This document shows positions 1-8,403 of a DNA stretch of 35,840 nucleotides, one piece after another; positions within the stretch are counted from its first letter, which is position 1; each line of letters begins with the position of its first letter. The notes under the pieces are model-generated. The model did no database searches. It worked only from the letters and a program-made list of their open reading frames with translations, and had not been told where the DNA came from. The stretch is taken from positions 1 to 35,840 of the forward strand of contig DSCM01000131.1 of the NCBI GenBank assembly GCA_011049115.1. The letters are read 5' to 3'. This DNA is from Pseudomonadota bacterium. Lineage in GTDB: Bacteria > Desulfobacterota > Anaeroferrophillalia > Anaeroferrophillales > Tharpellaceae. The position numbers and the translations under genes are program-made.

Positions 1-699
1 GGGGTTGGTTTTCTTGCGGATTAAATTGATAAAGCTTAAGACCTGTTCGACGCCATGTACCGATAAGTAATCGCATTGCGTCGGAATGATGGCCAGATGC
101 GAAGCGCTCAGAGCATTGATGGTGAAAAATTCAATGGAGGGCGGAGTGTCGATAATAATGTAGTCGAACCTGTCCTGAACCTGGCTCAGGTGGCTTTTTA
201 AAATAAATTCATAATCTTTGCCACCAAAGCATTTCTTGCTCAGCAAAACCATATTCTTGTTCGACGGCAATAACCACAGCCCGGGATAGGGGGTTTGAAT
301 GAGGGCGGAATCAAGCTTCTGCCAGCCGTTTTGAAAAACGTCGTAAAATGAACTCGTCTTCTGATATCCCAGGGAGAGGGTGAGGTTTGCCTGCATATCA
401 AAATCAATCAGCAGAACGCTTTTTTTCATGAGGCTCAGAGACAGGCCGAGATTGAGGCAGGTGGAAGTTTTGGCGACCCCCCCCTTCTGATTGGTGATAA
501 CTATCGTTGCAGAATTATGCGTTGTCTCGTCAGCCAGTGGCAGATTGACGGGTTGGTTTCGAGGAAGGCTGTCCGGCAGGGTGATCGTGAAGCTATGTCG
601 GCAGCGAGAACAACGCACCGGCAGTTTTGGGGGCGCGTTGTTCAGGTCGCTTTCACTGAGCCTCAGGCGGCTCCGGCATTTTTCGCAAACGACAATCAT
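1..699 (-). CDS. ParA/MinD-type ATPase with N-terminal zinc ribbon (3' end outside window)
   Basis: This reads as 233 codons from an ATG at 699 to the window edge with no stop, so the C-terminus is missing. Residues 1-40 form a small zinc-ribbon-like module with C5-x2-C8 and C30-x2-C33, resembling MJ0042-type fingers. The ParA ATPase follows: deviant Walker A KGGVAKT (72-78, both signature lysines), Walker A' LLIDFD (D99, D101) and Walker B IIIDTPPS (D184). It is the last visible gene of the chemotaxis operon and starts 10 bp after the CheB-like stop. ParA homologues in chemotaxis clusters (ParC type) are known to position receptor arrays at poles, and I infer that role here. Plasmid or chromosome partition is less likely because no parB or origin is visible. 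Confidence 0.85.
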   Translation of the reverse strand, partial: MIVVCEKCRSRLRLSESDLNNAPPKLPVRCSRCRHSFTITLPDSLPRNQPVNLPLADETTHNSATIVITNQKGGVAKTSTCLNLGLSLSLMKKSVLLIDFDMQANLTLSLGYQKTSSFYDVFQNGWQKLDSALIQTPYPGLWLLPSNKNMVLLSKKCFGGKDYEFILKSHLSQVQDRFDYIIIDTPPSIEFFTINALSASHLAIIPTQCDYLSVHGVEQVLSFINLIRKKTNP

Positions 700-709
700 C
701 GTGGCTCCT

Positions 710-1792
710 TCATTCGTTAATGATGGACATGATGGTTTGAGGCAGCTCGAATTCGTCCAGTACCAGATTGATGGTTCCCCGTCTGATCGCGTTTTCGGTC
801 AGGTTGGGGTAGACGCATGATTCGGTATCCTGCGCGATAGTGATGCCGGAAAACTTCTGAATCCGGGCCATGCCGTCGGCGCCGTCAGTTCCGATGCCGG
901 TCAGCAGCACGCCCACGGCATGGTTTTGAAAAACCTCGGCGGCGGCAGTGAAAAGCTGATTAAGAGGCTCGCTTTCTCCGCCGCTTTGTTTCAAGGCAAT
1001 GCTTTTGTCATCCTGGCTTTGCAGACCGATTGTCTGCCGACAGGAACCGATGTAGCAGACCCCCGATCTCAGGGGCAGGTCGTCCCGGACTTCGCAAACC
1101 TCCCAGGGTACCAGCCGGTCAAGGTGCTGGACGAAGGCGCTGATGATTTCAGGTGCGATCTCCAGGGCCACGACCAGCGCCGCCGGCAGGGTCGGCGCCA
1201 GACTGGAAAGCAGGCGAATGATGGCGTTCGGACCGCCCAGGGTTGTCCCTATGGCCACCAGGTAGTCCAGCGGCTGGTAACTGTAACGGCCGAGATTTTC
1301 TTTTCGATGAAGCCGCGGCAGGCGTACCCGGCGCAGATTATTGAGCTTGACCTCGCTCGCCATCTTGATCCGGTCAATGATTTGTTGCCGGGAACGATCA
1401 ATGTCGGGTGAAACGGCGCCTGATGGTTTGGGAATGAAATCGACCACCCCCAGGCGCAGGGCCTCAAAGGTTATCGCCCCATCACTGAACAGGGAACTGA
1501 GTACGACGATAGGCAAGGGACATTTGATCATAATATGTCTGATACCGGTCAGTCCATCCATGATCGGCATGTCGATATCCAGCGTGACCACATCCGGCTG
1601 CAAGCGGAGGATCTGTTCCAGTGCTTCCTGGCCATTGCTCGCACTGCCGACGACTTCAATCTGAGGATCGTTATGCAGCAACTCAAGGATGGCCTTGCGC
1701 ATGAAGGCGGCGTCGTCGACGATTAGAACCTTTATTTTCTGGGCATCCTTTTTCACAGAGGTCATTTTACCAGGGATTATCTCGGTTGTCAT
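710..1792 (-). CDS. CheB-like response regulator with degenerate methylesterase domain
   Basis: About 360 residues with CheB architecture: an N-terminal receiver (phospho-acceptor D72 in TLDIDMP, K in PKPS) and a C-terminal methylesterase fold. The catalytic triad is not intact. The usual GASTGG nucleophile loop reads GTTLGG (Ser replaced by Thr184) and the catalytic His position is Glu211, while the Asp of LTGIGTDGADG (D303) remains. Receptor demethylation is therefore doubtful, and a phospho-Asp sink or receptor-binding role is an inference. I chose the ATG at 1792 because an AGGA lies 9 bp upstream; an ATG at 1801 and a TTG at 1810 are in frame. It lies 29 bp downstream of the DUF4388 CheB-like gene in the same operon. 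Confidence 0.85.
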   Translation of the reverse strand: MTTEIIPGKMTSVKKDAQKIKVLIVDDAAFMRKAILELLHNDPQIEVVGSASNGQEALEQILRLQPDVVTLDIDMPIMDGLTGIRHIMIKCPLPIVVLSSLFSDGAITFEALRLGVVDFIPKPSGAVSPDIDRSRQQIIDRIKMASEVKLNNLRRVRLPRLHRKENLGRYSYQPLDYLVAIGTTLGGPNAIIRLLSSLAPTLPAALVVALEIAPEIISAFVQHLDRLVPWEVCEVRDDLPLRSGVCYIGSCRQTIGLQSQDDKSIALKQSGGESEPLNQLFTAAAEVFQNHAVGVLLTGIGTDGADGMARIQKFSGITIAQDTESCVYPNLTENAIRRGTINLVLDEFELPQTIMSIINE

Positions 1793-1821
1793 CTTATTCA
1801 TTCCTGTCAAGCCGTTTCGGC

Positions 1822-3648
1822 TTAAGTCAGCGTGTTGATCCAGGCAACCATCCCGTTGGCCAGGGCTTCGGGTTCGAGTTCCTGGTCGTGGAGTTCAGCC
1901 ATAAAAACCGCGGCCAGGGACTCAGGCATCATGCAACTTGAACGACGCTGAACCAGGATCCTGCCGCCTTGGTCGCGAACGTGGCGCAGACCATTCAGAG
2001 CACCGGTTTCCGCGCCGGAAAGGAGCACGACAAGCAAGCGTTCAGAAAAGCAATCAGCGGCGGCGGTCAGCAGAGAATCAAAATCTGCGGACTCTTTTCC
2101 TTTGATGTTCGCCGTTTGTCGTGAGCTCGAGATGATGGCCTGCGTGGTTGTCTGGAAATCCCATGAGGAGAGGCTGGAACCCAGGTAAAATCGACCGCTT
2201 TGTAAGGGGAAAGCCTCTGTGACCGGAGTTACATCTTGACGGCACAGACCCGCCAGATGTTTCGAAAAAGCAGGAATGAAGGACCCGGGGATAGAGCTCA
2301 GGCCGATAACCATGGGGCTGTTGGTCTGCGGCAGGCCGGTGGCCAGGTGATACAAAGCTCCATGACCACTGCAGCCGGTGAAAACTAGGACCAGACCGTC
2401 GGCGAGAGGGGAGGCGTGGCTTTGCCCCGGCAAGGTTTTGGCGCCGCGAAAGCGTTGAAAAACCGCCGGTCTGGCTCTGGCCGCCTGCCGTACGCAGGCG
2501 ACAATATTTTGCTGCTGCAGCAAAGGGTCTTTGCTCTTGACCGGTTTGCCGATAAAATCAACCGCCCCTAGATCCAGCAGTGAGATAATGGCCTCCGCCG
2601 AACCGCTGCCCACATTGCTCATAACCACGACCGGACATGGGCTTTTAATCATGATATGTTTCATGGTCGCACTGCCGTTCATCACCGGCATGTTGACGTC
2701 CAGCAGAATTAAATCGAAGTCCAGATTCTCCATCATGTGCAGGGCTTCCCTGCCATTGCGGGCGATGCCGGCGATTTCCATGTCTTCGGCCACCAGCAGC
2801 ATGCTCGACATGATTTTTGCCATGACCATGGAGTCCTCCACGATCAGCACCCTGATCTTACGGGTTGCGGCGAAGCTGGCCGCGGCGGTTTTCAGATTAT
2901 TGTCGGATTTAAAATCTTCATCCGCAAAGATCCTACCCAGCTCATCTTTACGGCGGGCGGATTCCAGCAGGAGATATTCGTAGTTGGATCTGATCGAGAT
3001 CATCCCGCCCGCGACGCCGTCCAGGGTTTCGAAATCACCCCCATGCCAGTTCATGATGGTATAGAAAGCCTCTTCCCCGATGAGGTTGTCACAGCAGGCG
3101 TGGACGATTTCTCCATCCTGAATGAAAATCTCCCCTTGCTGGAAATCGTCGTTGATTCGAATACTGATGCTGGCTCCCGCCAGGCAGCACATCTGAACCA
3201 GGTTATGCAGCTGGGTGATCTTGAGGGTGCCGACGAAGCCTTGTTGCGTCTGTCTGGAGGTGGAATCTTCGCTGAGCAGGTGCAAGATCGAAGCCGGGTC
3301 AAATGGTTGCTCGTGAATTTGCAGGCAGGGATGGGCGGGAATTTTTTTTCGCAGCGGTTCGCTGTCCGAAGGTAAGATCAGAATCGTCGCGAGTCGTGGA
3401 TAACTGGTAGTGATTCTTTCCAGCAGTCCCAAAGGAAGTTCAGCGTTTTCCTCGCTGGCGATGATGAGCAGAAAAATCTTTTCGTTCTGTAAAAGGGTGA
3501 GCGTCTCTTCATGGCCGTTAGAGCTCAGCAGCTGAAATGATCCCGATTGCTTGTCCAGATAGTCGGTCAGGGATTGTTTCAGGTAAGAGGAGCAATTCAG
3601 CAGAAGAATGTTCTTCAAACCGGCGTCCGTAACGTTATGTTCATGCAA
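1822..3648 (-). CDS. DUF4388-receiver-pseudoCheB fusion protein
   Basis: This protein has 608 residues and four modules. Residues 10-125 resemble a receiver fold lacking the phospho-Asp. Residues about 137-210 match the DUF4388/PatA-like domain, common in gliding and type IV pilus signalling. Residues 265-375 are a true receiver (D317 in LLDVNMP, K368). Residues 415-608 are a CheB methylesterase-like fold. All three catalytic positions are lost: the nucleophile loop reads TGCSGH (Cys426 at the Ser position), the His position falls on Ser, and the LTGMGxDGA loop reads LSGAETGAL. It is probably a non-catalytic output or scaffold protein. The start is a TTG with a weak GGAA about 9 bp upstream, so the exact N-terminus is uncertain. 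It sits between cheA and the other CheB-like gene. Confidence 0.82.
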   Translation of the reverse strand: MHEHNVTDAGLKNILLLNCSSYLKQSLTDYLDKQSGSFQLLSSNGHEETLTLLQNEKIFLLIIASEENAELPLGLLERITTSYPRLATILILPSDSEPLRKKIPAHPCLQIHEQPFDPASILHLLSEDSTSRQTQQGFVGTLKITQLHNLVQMCCLAGASISIRINDDFQQGEIFIQDGEIVHACCDNLIGEEAFYTIMNWHGGDFETLDGVAGGMISIRSNYEYLLLESARRKDELGRIFADEDFKSDNNLKTAAASFAATRKIRVLIVEDSMVMAKIMSSMLLVAEDMEIAGIARNGREALHMMENLDFDLILLDVNMPVMNGSATMKHIMIKSPCPVVVMSNVGSGSAEAIISLLDLGAVDFIGKPVKSKDPLLQQQNIVACVRQAARARPAVFQRFRGAKTLPGQSHASPLADGLVLVFTGCSGHGALYHLATGLPQTNSPMVIGLSSIPGSFIPAFSKHLAGLCRQDVTPVTEAFPLQSGRFYLGSSLSSWDFQTTTQAIISSSRQTANIKGKESADFDSLLTAAADCFSERLLVVLLSGAETGALNGLRHVRDQGGRILVQRRSSCMMPESLAAVFMAELHDQELEPEALANGMVAWINTLT

Positions 3649-3697
3649 TGATAAAGCTTCCCCTTTGTCGGGTTGTTTTTCAACCTCTGTCGGTTTA

Positions 3698-6600
3698 TCA
3701 CGAAGTCGATCTGGCGCTTCTTCTGCCCGTTTCCCGATCCATGAAGAGATTAATCAATTCGTAAACGTCGAGAATCAAAGATATTCTGCCGTCGCCCAGA
3801 ATCGTGGCCCCGGAAAAGCCGCTTTTTTCCTGAAGGTAGTCTTCCAACGGCTTGATAACCACCTCTTCCTGTCCCAGCAGGGCGTCAACCACCAGCCCCA
3901 CTTCCTTCATGCCGGTGCTGACCACGACGACGAAAGCCGGCCGCGAATCGTTCCGGGTTTCTTTAAGCTTAAACAACTTTGCCAGGCGTACCAGGGACAG
4001 GGTATGGTGGCGCAGGGTGATGACTTCCTTGCTGTTGATGGTGGCGATGGCATCAGGTTTAAGCCGGAAGGTCTCTTTCACAGTGGAAAGAGGAATGGTG
4101 AATAACTCGCCGCTGACCTTGACCCGCAAGGCGGGGATGATGGCTAAGGTCAGAGGGATCTTAATACGGAAGCGGGTCTCGATTCCCGGGATGGTGTCGA
4201 TCTCAATTGTACCGTTGAGTTTTTCGATATTTTTTCTGACTACATCCATGCCCACGCCGCGACCCGAGATATGGGTTACAATTTCAGCCGTGGAAAACCC
4301 TGGTTTCATGATCAGTTCGGTTATTTCCCGGTTCGACATCCGTTCCAGTTCTTCCCTTGAGGCAAATCGTCCCGCCAGGGCTTTTTCCCTGACGCGGTTT
4401 AAATCAATGCCCCGTCCATCATCCATGATGTTAACCACAACATGATTGCCCTCGTGATAGGCCTCAAGTCTGATGGTGCCGATATCCGGTTTCCCTTTTT
4501 TTCGCCGTTCCGTCGTCGTTTCAATACCATGGTCGACGGCATTGCGGATGATATGAATCAGGGGATCGGAAATCTCTTCAATTACCATCTTGTCAAGTTC
4601 GGTGTCCGCGCCATGAATATCCAGCTTAACCTCTTTGTCAACATTGCGGACCAGATCAAAAACCAGCCGGGGATAACGGTTGAAAAGCTGGGAGATCGGC
4701 AGCATGCGAACCTTCATGACGCTTTCCTGAAGTTCATTGGCGACCCGGCCCAGTAGAACCGTGGCCTCATTCAGGCGAAAGGTCAGGCCGGTAAGCCGTT
4801 TCATTTCCCGCAGGTCGAACCTGTGCTCCTGTTGGAACTCCCGTAATTCTCTAAGCAACTGGTTAAACCCGACCCGGCTGACCACCAATTCTCCGACCTG
4901 ATTCATCAGTTCGTCAATTTTGCCGGCCTCGACCCGAAAACTCTGCTTGAGTTTTTTTTCGTTGATCTGGTCGGTCTGGCGCCGCGAATGTTTCTCGGGG
5001 TCGCGGCGATCGTTGCCCTGAAGCAGGGCGGAATTTTCCGCTTTAAGCAGGGCTTCTACCTCGGTCAGGGAAGGTCGCTCCTGCTCGGAATCGACTTCAG
5101 GCTGGACGGTCGTCTCTGGAGCGTGATTTGCGGTGGTCGGGCTTAATTGCGGGCCGGCTTTTTCCTGGTTGAGCAGTCGAATGCGTTCGAGCAGATCGTT
5201 GATTTCGGTTTTTTCGGCCTGGCTTTGTTTCAGATTATCCGTCAACTGGTTTAAGCGATCGCGGCCGGCGATCAGCAGATCCATCACTTCCCGGTTTACG
5301 GCCAGATCGTGCTGACGGAGCTTGTAGAGCAGGTTTTCAAGATTATGTGAAAGCTTGGCGATGCGTTTGATGCCCAGGTATTCCGCCGCCCCCTTGATGG
5401 TGTGAATCGAGCGGAAAATATCGTTTAAGATCTCCGGGCCGTCCGGGTCGGCATCCAGACGGAGAAGATTGTTTTCCATCTCTTCAAGATGTTCCATGGC
5501 TTCCACGATAAAATCCTGAAGCATGGTGAGGTCGGCGATGGCCGGCGCCTCGATAGCGGCGGAGGGTTCAGCGCCTGCGGCAAACGGAGATGGTTCGCTG
5601 TCAGGAGCCGTTGTTGTTGGCGGGTCAGCGGCAAAAGGGACGGGGTTGGTCGGTTTTTCGGTCGCGGCCTGGTCCTTGATTTTCCGACCGTGTTCAAGTT
5701 GTGAAAAATGGTCGAAAAGTTGAACGATGTTGGTTCGTATGCGATCAATTAACGTGGATGCGGCCGGTTTTCCATCGGCCGGCAGCGGATCTGGAGTTGC
5801 CTGAATCTCTTTCACCCAGGTGTCGTAAAGAGCGGCCAATTGTCTGTAACCCATGTAGTTGGCAGAGGCGCGCAGTGAGTTGAGCCGGGTCGGAATCGTT
5901 CTGAGGGTGGCGATGCGATGGTCGTTATCGGTGCTTGCTTGGAGAAGTTCAGTTTGTTTTCGCAGATCGCAGAGCCCGGTTTGCATGTGTTCCAGAAAGA
6001 TACTGAAGAGTTCCTCGTCATCGGTTTCCGTGCGGTCATCGTCCGTCGAGATGGGGCTTATCTCGGCGAAAACAGCGCTCAGATTATCCACGATTTCGGG
6101 GCCTGGACCGGCAACAGCCACGTCGTTGTCAACGACAGGGACGGATATTTCGGGATCAGGCGACGTCGGTTCAGCCGTCGCCTGATCGGACGAAGAAAAC
6201 AGCTCCGCTTCAATTTCAACCGAATCGGACTTCTCTGGAGCCTCCGGATCCCGGGCGATCTGGCGATCGAAAGACCAGCTCAGACGGGCCAGAAGATCTT
6301 TGTCGCTGCGTGGTGATTCCGAGGCCGTGGTGGGGGGCGAAGGTTCTGCCGCCATCGAGGAGTCTTCGGCGGCGTGCGCGGTTAAAAGATCCCAGGAATC
6401 GTCGTTTGTACCGAATGCTTCCCTGATGGCGCCGGCAAACCCTGGTTGGGGATCACTCTTTGCGGGTGCCGGCAGCTCGATTGCGGCCGCGCTTGCTTCG
6501 GTTTCAGGAAGTTGCAGTTGCGGAAAAATTTCCGCGATCACGGCGAAGTGGTCTTGCATGAGGTTTTCGACGGCGGCCGGAGAAAAAGCCTGGTTTTCGT

Positions 6601-7318
6601 TTTCAACCAGTTCCCGGATTGCTTGCAGCTTCCGGGTCCATTTCTCGTAGACGGAAACCAGCCGTGCATAACCCATGTAATTGGCGGAAGAACTTAACGA
6701 GTCAATGATACTCAAACAGTCATTTAAAACGTCTAGTCCGCCGGCGGCGCCGGCGGTGAACAAGGTAGTAGTTTGGGTCTGGAGATCAAGAAGGCCCTTT
6801 TCCAGGTGCTCCAGGAAAATTCCTAAAAGCTCGTCATCGTCCTCCTCATACGTGCTTGCGGTGGCGTTGGGGTCGGAAAAATCCATTTCGTCAAATTCAT
6901 TTACGGTGGTTGATTCACTATAAGCTTTGTTCAAAGAAAAATCTTGTTTGAGGGTCTGAATCTGTTCAATCAGATCATCGATCTTTGTCGGCTCGCCCGG
7001 CTCGTGTTCAAGTTCTGCGACCAATTGTCCGATCCGTTGCCTGACGGCCAGCAGAAGGTCAATCGTTGCCTTGGTTATCCCGGGCCGGGCGGGCCGAATC
7101 TGATTCAGTAAGCCTTCAGCTTCATTTGCTAATCTCGCGACCGGTTCGATGCCGAAGTACTCGGCCGCACTTTTAACGGTGTAAACCGAGCGAAAAATAT
7201 TATCCAAAAGCGCCCGTTTGTCGGGCTCCTTCTGCAGGTGGAGAAGGTCGCTTTCCATCTCTTCAAGACATGCTCCCGTTTCCATAATGAAATCTTGAAG
7301 CAGGGAAAGATCCGTCAT
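3698..7318 (-). CDS. cheA: CheA histidine kinase with four Hpt-like modules
   Basis: This hybrid CheA has 1206 residues, far longer than the usual 650-750. Four Hpt-like helical modules are visible. Module 1 (1-125) has Tyr46 where the phospho-His should be. Module 2 (160-270) has Asp206 and module 3 (433-545) has Asn480 at that position. Only module 4 (596-720) keeps the motif IHTIKGAAEYLG (His639). Acidic and proline-rich linkers separate them. Then come the dimerization domain (about 790-880), the ATPase (N box HIIRNAVDHG near 922-931, G1 DDGRG 966-970, G2 GRGVGMD 1019-1025) and a CheW-like P5 domain (1058-1195). The ATG has AAGGAG six bases upstream. It receives signals through CheW and the receptor encoded upstream and should phosphorylate CheY and the receiver domains of the CheB-type proteins. 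Confidence 0.95.
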   Translation of the reverse strand: MTDLSLLQDFIMETGACLEEMESDLLHLQKEPDKRALLDNIFRSVYTVKSAAEYFGIEPVARLANEAEGLLNQIRPARPGITKATIDLLLAVRQRIGQLVAELEHEPGEPTKIDDLIEQIQTLKQDFSLNKAYSESTTVNEFDEMDFSDPNATASTYEEDDDELLGIFLEHLEKGLLDLQTQTTTLFTAGAAGGLDVLNDCLSIIDSLSSSANYMGYARLVSVYEKWTRKLQAIRELVENENQAFSPAAVENLMQDHFAVIAEIFPQLQLPETEASAAAIELPAPAKSDPQPGFAGAIREAFGTNDDSWDLLTAHAAEDSSMAAEPSPPTTASESPRSDKDLLARLSWSFDRQIARDPEAPEKSDSVEIEAELFSSSDQATAEPTSPDPEISVPVVDNDVAVAGPGPEIVDNLSAVFAEISPISTDDDRTETDDEELFSIFLEHMQTGLCDLRKQTELLQASTDNDHRIATLRTIPTRLNSLRASANYMGYRQLAALYDTWVKEIQATPDPLPADGKPAASTLIDRIRTNIVQLFDHFSQLEHGRKIKDQAATEKPTNPVPFAADPPTTTAPDSEPSPFAAGAEPSAAIEAPAIADLTMLQDFIVEAMEHLEEMENNLLRLDADPDGPEILNDIFRSIHTIKGAAEYLGIKRIAKLSHNLENLLYKLRQHDLAVNREVMDLLIAGRDRLNQLTDNLKQSQAEKTEINDLLERIRLLNQEKAGPQLSPTTANHAPETTVQPEVDSEQERPSLTEVEALLKAENSALLQGNDRRDPEKHSRRQTDQINEKKLKQSFRVEAGKIDELMNQVGELVVSRVGFNQLLRELREFQQEHRFDLREMKRLTGLTFRLNEATVLLGRVANELQESVMKVRMLPISQLFNRYPRLVFDLVRNVDKEVKLDIHGADTELDKMVIEEISDPLIHIIRNAVDHGIETTTERRKKGKPDIGTIRLEAYHEGNHVVVNIMDDGRGIDLNRVREKALAGRFASREELERMSNREITELIMKPGFSTAEIVTHISGRGVGMDVVRKNIEKLNGTIEIDTIPGIETRFRIKIPLTLAIIPALRVKVSGELFTIPLSTVKETFRLKPDAIATINSKEVITLRHHTLSLVRLAKLFKLKETRNDSRPAFVVVVSTGMKEVGLVVDALLGQEEVVIKPLEDYLQEKSGFSGATILGDGRISLILDVYELINLFMDRETGRRSARSTS

Positions 7319-7377
7319 GTCATTCTCCTTGAAAGCCCGAAATCATTCACTTCGCCTATAATTAATTCGCCTATAAT

Positions 7378-7731
7378 TTATAATTGTTCAATCAGCCGCA
7401 GAATTTCTTCGGTACTGTTTTTGTTGAAATAGCCCTTGGCGCCCAGGCTGCGGGCATTTTCGGTATAATCTTTTTCATTGAGGTTGGAGAGGAAAATGAT
7501 TTTCGCTTGGCTGTCGAAGGCCAGAATCTTTTCGGCCGCGGCCAGGCCATCCATTCCCCGCATGGTGATGTCCATGGTTACCAGATCAGGTCTTGCCTGC
7601 TTGTAAAGTTCAACCGCATCGCTGCCATCCTTGGCCTCACCGATTATTTGATGGTTTGCGGCCTGAAGGGTTGCCTTGATCATCTTGCGCATGATAGCGG
7701 AATCGTCCACTATCAGTATGGTTTTTCCCAT
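7378..7731 (-). CDS. cheY: CheY-type single-domain response regulator
   Basis: A 117-residue stand-alone receiver with the acidic pair D9-D10, phospho-acceptor D54 (VTMDITMRGMDG), switch Ser82 (FLSN) and conserved Lys104. This is the diffusible output of the CheA in the same operon, acting on a flagellar motor or another effector that is not encoded in the window. An AAGG lies 8 bp before the ATG. It sits 19 bp downstream of cheW and 59 bp upstream of cheA. All residues needed for phosphotransfer are present. Confidence 0.95.
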   Translation of the reverse strand: MGKTILIVDDSAIMRKMIKATLQAANHQIIGEAKDGSDAVELYKQARPDLVTMDITMRGMDGLAAAEKILAFDSQAKIIFLSNLNEKDYTENARSLGAKGYFNKNSTEEILRLIEQL

Positions 7732-7750
7732 GCTTGGTTACCTTGTGGTC

Positions 7751-8257
7751 TCAAGTTATGTTTAGTTGACGTAGTTTCATGATCTCTTCCACCAGAAGGA
7801 TGCGGTTGAAGTCCAGAAGCACCAGCAGACCTTGATCAATTTGGCAAACGCCGGTAATGTATTTACTCTGCATGCCGGAAACCACGATATCCGGGGGAGG
7901 TTTGACGCCGTCGCGGGGGACTTTGAGGACCTTGGTTACGGAATCGACCACGAAACCGGTCACTCGATCCCCGATATTCAGAATCATGATCCAGGTCTTG
8001 CCGGAGGCTTTTACGGAATTTAGATTGAGGCGGCGCCTTAAATCTATAACCGGAACGATATTTCCCCGCAGGTTGATAACCCCTTCGATGAAGTCGGGGG
8101 CATTGGGAATCGCGGTGCAGGAGGTTTCCCGAATGATTTCCTGTACCATCAGGATATCAACCCCGAACAGTTCATTTCCAATGACGAAACCCACAATTTG
8201 CATGAGGCCGTCATTTTCCTCCTGATTTATTTCCTGATTCGGGTACTGTTCTTTCAT
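7751..8257 (-). CDS. cheW: CheW adaptor protein
   Basis: A 168-residue single CheW domain that couples receptors to CheA in the membrane-associated array. The typical signatures are present: the GFVIGNELFGVDI strand, EIIRET, GVINLRGNIVPVIDLR and DFNRIL near the C-terminus. The first ~17 residues are polar and precede the domain. The ATG has AAGGAG at good spacing. It is separated from the receptor gene stop by 146 bp, the widest gap inside the operon, which contains two GGCGCC palindromes but no terminator. Confidence 0.95.
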   Translation of the reverse strand: MKEQYPNQEINQEENDGLMQIVGFVIGNELFGVDILMVQEIIRETSCTAIPNAPDFIEGVINLRGNIVPVIDLRRRLNLNSVKASGKTWIMILNIGDRVTGFVVDSVTKVLKVPRDGVKPPPDIVVSGMQSKYITGVCQIDQGLLVLLDFNRILLVEEIMKLRQLNIT

Positions 8258-8403
8258 GACAAAAATCTCCTTGAAGTTTTACCTGGGCGCCACGTTGCCG
8301 GAAGGCCTTGATCCTTGCGCCGTAAGTACTTGGCTGACTGGGGCGCCAAATACCCCGGATTTTTTTGACCCAACTGTAATTTTTAAAACCGCAGGAGCGC
8401 TTC

